This document shows positions 56,306 to 64,000 of a stretch of DNA of 64,000 nt, in pieces. The DNA lies in the NCBI RefSeq assembly GCF_014633365.1, contig NC_068346.1, positions 19,737,030-19,801,029 of the forward strand, written 5' to 3'. A model generated the notes under the pieces. That model ran no database searches. It was not told the DNA's origin and was given only the letters and a program-made list of their open reading frames with translations. Source of the DNA: Diospyros lotus (lineage: Eukaryota > Streptophyta > Magnoliopsida > Ericales > Ebenaceae). The number at the start of each line of letters is the position of its first letter. Positions within the stretch are counted from its first letter, which is position 1. The translations under genes were made by a program, and so were the position numbers.

Positions 56306-57060
56306 CTAGGAAGTTCCTATTCCAATCCCTATCTTTCTAACATTTGAAACACTTTTCCCTTGATACCTTCTCTTTGTGTTTTCTCTTGGAAACTTTCCTT
56401 TTTGGCCCGAGATTTTCTTCTTAGAGGAAGAACTCTTCTTCTTCTTAGAAGATATTGAAGACGAGGCTATCGCAAGAACTCCTTCTTGCCTATTTTCTTT
56501 GATTTGGGCTTGGGCAGTTATCAACATATTTAACAATTCTAGGAGAGGGCACTCAAGCTTGTTCATGTTAAAGTTGAGAATAAATGGGGAAAAAGATTTT
56601 AGTAGCGACTGGAGGATAAGGTCAATCTGCAGCTCGGCATCCATATAAAAATCCAATACTTCAAGTTGACTAATCAAATTGATCATCTTGAGCACATGGT
56701 CTCCCACATCAATGACTTTTGCCATCTTGGCCTTGAATAGTTGCTTAGATATCTCATATCTAACTGTTCGACTATGTTCCCCATAGAGCTCTTGCAGATT
56801 CACAATCATGCTACAAGCATCAGTCATGTGCTGATGCTGACATTGGAGCTCATTGGTCATAGATGCCAAAATAGACGTCCTAGCCCTCATTTCTTCCCAT
56901 GTAACCCATTCATCCTCACTACAGCCCTTAGGAAAAGATTCAAGGACATGTTCCAAGACATCAAGAATTTTCTCCATACCCAAAACCAGTTCTAGGTTGC
57001 GAAGCAAATCTTTGTAGTTAAGTCCAGTAAAGTATTTTTGTCCAAAAGACGCATGATAGG
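56306..57060 (-). pseudogene. Copia F gag (UBN2-type)
   Basis: A frame of 233 codons from 57007, extending in the same frame to about 57060 (YHASFGQKYFTGLNYKDLL). Capsid domain: LRNLELVLGMEKILDVLEHV, WVTWEEMRARTSILASMTNE, RTVRYEISKQLFKAKMAKV, then LQIDLILQSLLKSFSPFILN and CPLLELLNMLITAQAQIKEN. A Ser/Lys-rich stretch (SSSISSKKKKSSSSKKK) and a basic tail follow. The CCHC zinc knuckle expected next is degraded (SVSNVRKIGIG, with only traces). Gag would build the particle. This is the best preserved frame of the window; the start codon is uncertain because similarity extends upstream of the first Met. Confidence 0.93.
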
Positions 57061-57525
57061 GTTTGAAAGTATCATTTTTTTAAAAATGCTGCATAAATAA
57101 ATAAATGATTGTTAGATTGATTTATCTCGCATAATCCATTTAGTTTCAGTCTCAAACCAAATGGTACCTCCCACCCAATTTTTTGAATCCCACACTTCCC
57201 ATGGTAGAAGACACGAATCCCTGAGGGGACTCGTGGCGGGTGATCAAGTTCTCTCCTGCATGAATACCCCTCAACACTTTGGTGGTATGTTGGGATATCC
57301 ACATATTTAAGTAGGCAACTCTTGCCTATCACATCTCATTTTGATGTCCATATGCTAACCGAGAACTAAACCATGCTTTAGGGGTTTTAGTAGGTATACC
57401 TTTCAATGATTAAAGGCTGATGTAGAGGTTGTAATCCACCAATGGTAGCAACTCCTTGCTCCCAAACAGCTCCTTAATTGATTTCGTTTAGACCAAATTG
57501 ACTCCCAAAAATACGGGAGGCTTAG
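57061..57525 (-). other. Probable leader of Copia F
   Basis: Upstream of F gag on the minus strand. The 86-codon frame at 57072-57332 has no recognisable domain. No standard TGGTATCAGAGC site is found. Continues beyond solo LTR E3 at 59363. Confidence 0.5.
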
Positions 57526-59357
57526 TGTAACACCCCACTTTTCCAAATACGCAATAACTTGAAATATAATTAAGAAGACATCACCTACGAGCATTATGGA
57601 AACCCTTACCAACAAAAGCATTGGATCGAACCTGAAAGCTTAACCAAAACTAAATAAAGGGGTTTCCACTAGATTTTTTCTTTTCAAGTACAGGAAATGC
57701 ATAAGGCTCTCGATACTCCAAAAAGACACAACTTATCACTGTAGCACAACTGTAGGGCACCCTTATATTTATTACAAACTTGAGTACCCTAGTTGCTCTT
57801 TACAATACATCATTGTTGTACAATTACACGGGTTCATAATAAATCAAAAAAATCCAAAGCTAGCGAAGCTCCACTTCCTTGCCCACGCTTTGAACCAAAA
57901 CCTGAAACACCTGATACTTCTGATGTACCTAGAACGTGAAACGTTCCAAAGGCATCAACCCAAATTAGATATTACATCTAAGTGAGTGAATCAGAGAAAG
58001 AAAGGTATGTGTGTGAAAGTGCAATAATGCCATTATAAAATCCACCCCTGTGGTAGCAATGCCAGGGTGTTACAATCATTGTCGCAGTCATCATAGTCAC
58101 TCCTTGGCTCACCGTAAGAGCACGAGTTCTTCCATGATGGCCCAACAACTAGCCACAGTCACCAACACAAACATGATATATGACAAAGTAGAAGGAATAT
58201 GCATAGCCAAGGGAAAATAGGACGTGTAAGCCACAAAGACATGATATGCAAGTCAACACCCTTACCCAATGAAGCCAAAATGACCGAGATGTAACAAGAG
58301 TATGCAAGAAACACTCACGTTGCTGGTTTGGCTTGTCAGTGCACTGTTCCCAGCGTTCGGGAATGGTTTTCTGTAAATATCATAAGTTTCGTAAACCAAC
58401 TCAACATATTTTATATAGGGTTGTAGGTAACTAAAAAAGGGTTAACTCTGCAAACTTGTAGGCCAAGAGGGGGGGTCTCACGCGCCCTCACGGGCGGCCA
58501 GCAACAGCTTAGTATTTTGGGCTTTTCTCCTTTATGTTAACTCCGATTTAACCCCTATTTGTTCCTACACCTCCCTCTTTCTTCCCTTTATAGGATTATA
58601 AAATAAAATAGAACTTACCTCGCTATTTTCTAGCGACTCGAACCCAAATTCCAATGACGCACAGATTTCCTAATGAAACTCGTATCTCCTTTGTTTTTTA
58701 GGCAAAGTTTTCCTCCTTCTTTGGCAAAGTTTCCTCTCTCAAATCTCATTCTTTTTCTCTCATTTAGTGCCCCAAAATCATTCCCCCAAAGCCTTATATT
58801 AATAGGAAATTTATACGAATCCAATCGCGCCACATGTCGCATTGGGATAAGAACTCATCATGAGATTTTTCATATTAAGCCACGCATTCATAGAGATTTG
58901 TGCATTCACATGAGATTTGTGCTAATCATTACACCCATAATCATTGCACCCCTAATTATAAGATTTCAACCAATCCAATTGTGACACCTAGGGGGGACAC
59001 TTAGCCATTCGTGATTAGCCCATGGCTGATATTTTGTTACTTTTGTGGTTATTACAGTTTGGTCCCTCAAAGTTTCCATAAATTGTACTTTTACCCCTCG
59101 TAACTTTGAGAATCATACTTTTGACCTTCAAAATTCTATTCCTCCATTTCCAATAATTCTTACAATGCTCCTTCACTTTTGGGTACCATTCTTGGCCCCG
59201 AAATGATCTCCAATTATTTTTGAGAAATTACACTTTTGCCCAAAATTTCCTAAAACGCACTACATTTTGCCTGAAATTCACCCGGTCCTTCTTGAATCGT
59301 GAATCCATCTTATCTTCTTTAAAAAAGATTACTCCTATAAAAATTCTGGGTGTTACA
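57526..59357 (-). mobile_element. Solo LTR E3, TSD CTTAG
   Basis: 1832 bp, TGTAACACCCCAC to CTGGGTGTTACA on the plus strand, with a perfect TSD CTTAG (57521-57525 and 59358-59362). Third member of the E family; its right half is shorter and more diverged than in E1 and E2. ACCAATCCAATT(G/A)TGACACC near 58970 is shared with E2 near 48157. No gene. Confidence 0.95.
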
Positions 59358-59362
59358 CTTAG

Positions 59363-60054
59363 TCGATCCACGCTCCAGCAAGATAATGAATCCCACTTTT
59401 CTCTCTTTGTGCAAGACGGAGAGAGTAAGAGAGATTAAGGCTAGAAATTAAATGGATTCAAATCAAAAGAGCTTCTCTAGCTTGATAGTCTCACTATCAA
59501 GAACAATAAGCTATAATAGCTATGGGGAGCAATGAAAAGAGGGCAATCAGAGAGTCTTTCGAGTTCTCAATCACTTAGTCAACCATCACACCTGAATATG
59601 AATGTAAACTTCTAGGTTCACTACTAAGTACTAATCAGGACATGTCAAACGCTTTCACGTTGACTAAACATTTTGGTCTACAACAAGGATCTCTCCATCT
59701 CCTCGATGTACACTGAATGACAACTAGCATTATGTCAAGGCAATCCTACCAGTAATGAAGTCTTACATCAGAATAAAACCTATTTGGCCTTTTAATTCTC
59801 ATGTACTATAATCCTTTTATCAGTTATCATCCCAATCGAGTGAGAGTCATGGACTGATCAAATTCACTCACTCGATGAGAATGCCAAAATCAGTGTGGTA
59901 AAATTCAGATAACACATCGAAACTCTTTCCGACATTGGAACACTTTTCAATCAAGTGTACCCTGGAAAAGGGTTTCTACTATCAAGACCACCATTGATCG
60001 CATAGGATGTTCACCTCACGTCGGAGGTCAATGGATCCCATTATCAATCACTTG
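59363..60054. other. Non-coding DNA, possible 5' LTR remnant of Copia F
   Basis: Resumes the sequence interrupted by E3. No frame of interest. Words such as CATGGACTGATCAAATTCACTC and GAGTGAGAGTCATGG suggest a Copia-type LTR read on the minus strand, but no second copy is present in the window to prove it. Confidence 0.4.
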
Positions 60055-60674
60055 TGTAATACCCCCAAATTTTCAAACTCAAATATGAGGTTCGAAAACT
60101 GCCTCGTGTCGACATCAACCACCTTTGAGAATCATGCCCTATAAATACCCAACTACAAGACATTGATGAGGACTTCCAACTTTGGTAGAATCTATACACT
60201 TTGAATACACTTTTACAATTTTTGTGAATAGTCATTGGGATTCGAGACTAACTTTGGCATCGAAGGATCTTCGCGGGGGAAGATTTTCATGAGCCTTCTA
60301 ACCCATTTTTTTAGCATCAACAGGGCCAAATCCTAGCGGCAAGACCTAACGATGAAAGCTAAAGCTTGCGGCGAGGCCTCGTGGTGAAGGCAAAAGGCTT
60401 GCGATGAAGGAAAAAGTTTACGGCGAAACCTTGTGGCAAGAGCTAGTGGTGAGAGCTTATGGTAAGAGCTAGTGGCAAGAGCTTGTGGCGAGAATTTGTG
60501 GCAAGAGCTTATGGCACGAACTAGTGGCAAAAGCTAGTGGCGAATCCTTGCGGCGAGCATCCTAACGGCAATCTCCCTTGAGGTGACATCTCTTACGACA
60601 ACCAAACTTCACTCGACACCGAGCTCAAGTGGACCCACCTCACAAATTTTAATTGTAGTATTTTGGAAACAACA
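60055..60674 (+). repeat. 5' LTR of Tat-like element N
   Basis: From TGTAATACCCCC to TTTGGAAACAACA, 620 bp, followed after three bases by a PBS. TATAAATA lies at about 60140-60147. The left boundary is uncertain because the putative 3' LTR (from 63647) starts with a different sequence, so the 5' LTR may be rearranged or the TGTAA start may belong to another element. Confidence 0.65.
60330..60570. repeat. Degenerate GCGGC/GTGGC repeat (field 7)
   Basis: Some fifteen words of the type AGCTTGTGGCGAGA or AGCTAGTGGCAAGA at spacing of about 12 to 15 bases. The related field at 63730-64000 uses GCGGC and GCCGC in both orientations. Confidence 0.85.
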
Positions 60675-60677
60675 ATT

Positions 60678-60694
60678 TGGCGCCGTCTATGGGA
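60678..60694 (+). other. Primer-binding site of element N
   Basis: TGGCGCCGTCTATGGGA, the TGGCGCC-type site common in Tat and Athila groups of plant Gypsy elements, three bases after the LTR. I do not assign the tRNA with certainty. Confidence 0.8.
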
Positions 60695-61072
60695 AACGCA
60701 ACAAAAAGCCAATTTTAGCACAAGATGCCGAGAGGGACAAGATCAGCCAGTTAGGTGAGCCCGCCTGACCCCACCTGAAGGAGTGCTCATACCAGGACGG
60801 GAGCTAGGAAAGGCCCCCACTAAGTGCACTCTACAATACCAGAAATTTCAGTAGATCACCCTAACAACGAAGTGCGTTTTAGGAACTTTCCTGTGCTCGA
60901 ATGCAACCATACCACCGGACTGGGGGGCATGGAGCAATCAGAGCAAGGAGAAGCACACACAGCTGGATTGAAGAGATAGACGACAGGGCAAGAGGAACAA
61001 ATCCCCTATGTAGCGCCCGCTAGTTAGGAACAACACTCCTTTGGACAGTCTTCAATTCCACATCGAAACCTC

Positions 61073-62150
61073 ATGGGGACTTCAAGAATAGCTCCACCCA
61101 CAGTCTTGCTCTCAAATTATGAACTATTGCGGAAGAATTTTGAGGAGTTGAAGAAACAGAATGACGAACTCATGATGAACAATGAGGAGAATATGAGAAG
61201 ACTACAGGGAGTCACTGCTTTGTTACGTGAACTAATGCCGGATATTCACATTCCCCACATGGGACAAATCGATATGATAGCAGAACATCGGAGATCCCAA
61301 GACAACCCTTCAAGGGCCTCTCAACAAGGGATAAGAATCAGAACTCCAGGGCTGAATAGTCAAGTCCCTGAAGTAACAAACTCGAGAAGGAAATATGGCA
61401 GAAGGGCAAGAAAACCTCCCATGTACAAAGAGGCAACAGAAAGCACCTACTTAAGAGTCCCTTACGACCTGTCTCTTTGCCGAAATGAAGCGAAACAAGA
61501 AACGCTCAGCGTGTATGACATCAAACGCCTCATAGAAGAGGTGCTAGAACAAAAGCAGGTAATGATGGTGCCAAAGATAACTCGCCCAAAAGGGTTCCCT
61601 CTATCAGAGGAACTCCAGAGGTAACCAGGGTTTGAACTCCCACAACTTTCGGTATACTCAGGAATGGAGGACCTAAGAAACACTTATAGTATTTTGTCGT
61701 AGTGGCTGTGTTACATGGATGGAATGAGGTCACTAGGTGCAAGGCTTTCCCACTCTCCCTGGCAAGACAAGCTCAGTAGTGGTTCACTGAATTACTAGCA
61801 GGACATATACGATCATTCGAACAGTTGAAGAAAGAATTTCTAGATGCATTCTCCGTCTGTCTCCCAAAGAAAAAGAGTGTAATATATCTAATGAGTTTAC
61901 AGCAGAAGTCGGATGATTCCCTAAAGCAATACACTATGCAGTTTAGAGCTGCGATGCAGGAAGTAAGGGATCTCCCAGTAGGTTTGGCAGCTTCAGCCTT
62001 GCTAAATGGAATTACCTACACCCCGCTTAGAAGATCCTTAGCCTTTTCCGAGCCAAATTCTATGATTGAATTGTTCGACCAAGCAGAATAGTTTATCATC
62101 CAACTGGAAATTTTGGACGTGGGGGAAGGTAATAGAAGAAAAAGGGAAAC
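61073..62150 (+). pseudogene. Tat-like Gypsy gag of element N
   Basis: Frame 61073-61624 starts MGTSRIAPPTV and has a coiled-coil-like segment (ELLRKNFEELKKQNDELMMN), a variable arginine-rich part, and FPLSEELQR just before the stop, the usual lead into the capsid. After stops and shifts (GARLSHSLPGK region) the capsid continues in frame 61825-62091: SLQQKSDDSLKQYTMQFRAA, VGLAASALLNGITYTPLRRS and LAFSEPNSMIELFDQAE, then a TAG followed by FIIQLE. This matches the retrotransposon gag domain of Tat-like elements. No protease or pol follows. Confidence 0.85.
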
Positions 62151-62404
62151 CCAGCTCGAAGTGACGAAACGCAAGACGTAGAGTCAGGCCTGTCATCAGA
62201 AGTGTTACTTGACCCGGCTAGAAGCCAGAATTGTCTTTAATTTTCCATTGTAATAACATCCCCTGATAAATAAAAGAATATACCCCTTTATTCCCATGGA
62301 GTAGGAAAAACTATAAGCCAAACCATGTAAAATCTCCATGAGCCTAGATTATTCATATGTGTCATGCAAGTATGGCGGCTCAAGCACAGCTTGCTTCCAA
62401 TAGT

Positions 62405-63600
62405 CAAGTCGCCTAGCGACAATCTGGTGCCGAGGACCACGAGTCGGTCCAGGATTACCAGAACATCCGATGCCTATGCCCGAAGACTCACCCAGATCCC
62501 TCGCTTGAGTTCGTAGCTGTGCCTTTTTAGCTAGACCCAACTCCTTGGTTGATCTGGCGCCTAGGTCTCCTGGCAAACTTGGATGTCTGGTAGGAATCCC
62601 GTGCCGGACCACTGGCCAAGCCCAAATTCCCTGAGGTAAACTACCCCTAGGAAGACAGAAAAGAAGTGAAGTGATCACCTGATAGCTCTAGCATAAGACC
62701 ACACCTAAAGGTCAAGTCGCCTAGTGGCAATCTGGAGCAGATGACCACGAGTTGGCCCGGGATCATCAGAACATCTGATGCCTATGCCCTTAAATTCACC
62801 CAGATCCCTCGCTTGAATTGGGTGCTATGCCTTTTTGGTTAGACCCAACTCCTTGGTAGATTCGTTGCCTAGGTCTCCTAACAAACTCGGATACTTAGTA
62901 GGAATCCCGCGCCGAACCACTGGCCAAACCCAGATCCCCTGAGGTAGATTGGCCTAAGGAAGGTATGAAAAGACAACAACCCTATGACAGTTCTGCCATG
63001 ATCCCATTTATCGAAGTTGAGTCATCCAATTGCAATCTGGTGCCTATAACCACGAGTTCGCCTAGGATCATCAAAACATCTAATGCCTATGCCCGCAGAC
63101 TCACCCAGATCCCTCCCTTGAGTTGGGTGTTATGCCTTTTTAGCTAGACCCAACTCCTTAGTAGATCTGGCGCCTAAGTCTCCCAGTAAACTTGGATGTC
63201 TGGCAGGAATCCCGCGTTGAACCACTGGCCAAACCCAGATTTCCTGAAGTAGGCTAACCCCGAAAGACGAACATGGAGAACACTATAGCCAAAGCGCTAT
63301 GATCCACCATGGGATCACTGGACGCTCCGGAGACCATGCCCATGGCTCATCGGGCTCCCTTGACTGAGGCCGGTGCTATGCTCCCAAGCTAGACCCGACT
63401 CTTTGGCTAATCTGGCGCCTAGACCTCTGGGAAAGCTTGGACACCCTACAAGAATTTCACAATGGAGTTTTTCTATCAAGGGCATGTTTGCCTAGAAATA
63501 ATTTGGTACTCTAGCCCTTGGTCGAAGTAAGATCTTTTGGGCATTCTAGAACACTTGGTTGTGTCAAGGTGCTAGACCTGACTCCTTAGCTAATATTTTT
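62405..63600. repeat. Tandem repeat of about 305 bp behind gag
   Basis: Three clear units start near 62405, 62713 and 63016 (GTCAAGTCGCCTAG...GCAATCTGG, then CACCCAGATCCCTC, TAGACCCAACTCCTT and GACCACTGGCCAA-like wording). A diverged fourth unit starts near 63300 and a partial fifth near 63490. Spacings are 308 and 305 bases by hand. The 109-codon minus frame at 62349-62678 is part of the array. Confidence 0.93.
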
Positions 63601-63628
63601 ACTCTTCAATTTTGTCTAAAGACAAAAC

Positions 63629-63645
63629 AGAAAAGTGGGGAGCAA
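63629..63645 (+). other. Polypurine tract-like sequence of element N
   Basis: AGAAAAGTGGGGAGCAA, purine-rich with one T and one C, directly before a TG start at 63647. Confidence 0.6.
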
Positions 63646-63646
63646 T

Positions 63647-64000
63647 TGTTGTGCCATGGAAAAATCAAAGGAAAAAAATGGGGAAATTATTGCAAAAATG
63701 GAAGCAAAAAATAAAGAGGCTAGCAACAAAAGAATTGTCGCCAGCTCCTGACAACCTCGCAGCAACCTGCCGCGAAGACCAATCTTGCGGCATCTTGCCG
63801 TGAGGACCAACCTCACGGCATGGGCTACCCGCAAGGCCCGCATCGCTACTGCGAGAGGCAACCTCACGGCTACTAGTCGCAAGCTGCTTTCTGCGAAGGA
63901 CAGGCTCGCGGCTACATGCCGCGAGCTTCCTCGTGGCTGTTTGTCGCAAGCCACGGGCAGCCTAGCGGCAGCATGCCGCGAGGAGGCTTGCGGCCGCACA
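63647..64000 (+). repeat. Probable 3' LTR of element N, cut by the window edge
   Basis: Starts TGTTGTGCCATGG after the PPT-like tract. From about 63730 it is filled with GCGGC/GCCGC words (CTTGCGGC, ATGCCGCGAGC, ACCTCACGGC), related to field 7 in the 5' LTR. Frames on both strands (63612-63803, 63616-63999) translate this repeat and are not genes. Confidence 0.55.

Larger units (their letters stand above)
36965..57060 (-). mobile_element. Ty1/Copia retrotransposon F, host of the nest
   Basis: A minus-strand Copia: gag (57060-56306), protease and pre-integrase (56231-55761), integrase (55718-54984), RT (54800-53888 and 38393-38042) and RNase H (38042 to 36965). Two inserts, J and H, split the RT/RNase H part; with both removed the protein motifs join without a gap. 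It differs from T1 and T2: its RT is undeleted and its active site is YVDD. Terminal LTRs are not established. It is the oldest visible layer of the nest. Confidence 0.88.

Noticed and set aside
62349..62678. 109-codon minus frame
   Set aside because: Falls inside the tandem array of about 305 bp and is not open in the other units.

Overview
The window looks like gene-poor, transposon-packed DNA of a flowering plant. I recognise no host protein gene, no complete rRNA or tRNA gene and no CRISPR array. Nearly everything is LTR retrotransposon sequence: Ty1/Copia elements with TNT-like Pol, a Ty3/Gypsy element of the Tat/Ogre-like type, a Cassandra-type TRIM with a 5S rRNA-like block in its LTRs, and many solo LTRs. 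Plant-type primer-binding sites (TGGTATCAGAGCC and TGGCGCC types), TG...CA termini and 5-bp target-site duplications (TSDs) define most boundaries. All coding regions carry stops or frameshifts.

Layout. 1-5671: a field of ATTCGAAT palindromes, a decayed ORF and a 2.4-kb solo LTR (2109-4519, TSD TTGAA) that contains a 5S-like block. 5672-9276: a large inverted repeat split by an intact Cassandra TRIM (7112-7750, TSD CCTCA). 9277-20147: a plus-strand Copia element, here called T1, interrupted by a solo Copia LTR at 11854-13357 (TSD GCCCA); its 3' LTR lacks its last bases and joins Gypsy DNA directly. 20148-33084: a plus-strand Tat-like Gypsy pol in the order PR-RT-RH-INT, cut by three solo LTRs (21889-23903, 24968-27633, 28279-32814); the last contains a further solo LTR of the T1 family (28384-30382). 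33085-36964: non-coding repeats, a 46-bp perfect inverted repeat and a Cassandra-like LTR on the minus strand.

36965-57060 is a nest at least five levels deep. A minus-strand Copia, called F, carries solo LTR J (37265-38041) and solo LTR H (38394-53887). H holds solo LTR G (38788-40203) and a second full T1-family Copia on the minus strand, T2 (40275-53107). T2 holds solo LTR I (46238-49607), which holds solo LTR E2 (46411-48544). Removing each insert restores the interrupted sequence. 57061-60054 is probable leader/LTR remnant of F, with solo LTR E3 (57526-59357, TSD CTTAG). 60055-64000 is a Tat-like element with an LTR, primer-binding site and gag, but tandem repeats of about 305 bp where pol should be.

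How the parts relate. These are layers of insertion rather than a cooperating gene set. The most interesting signals are: (1) fields of degenerate CpG-centred palindromes of at least two and perhaps four sequence classes in different repeats; (2) a 5S-like block in a long LTR; (3) two Copia copies that share the same RT deletion and YVDN change, suggesting amplification from an already defective source; (4) a gag-only Tat-like element; and (5) twelve solo LTRs against three two-LTR elements. Coordinates of nested boundaries come from hand alignment of repeats inside the window.
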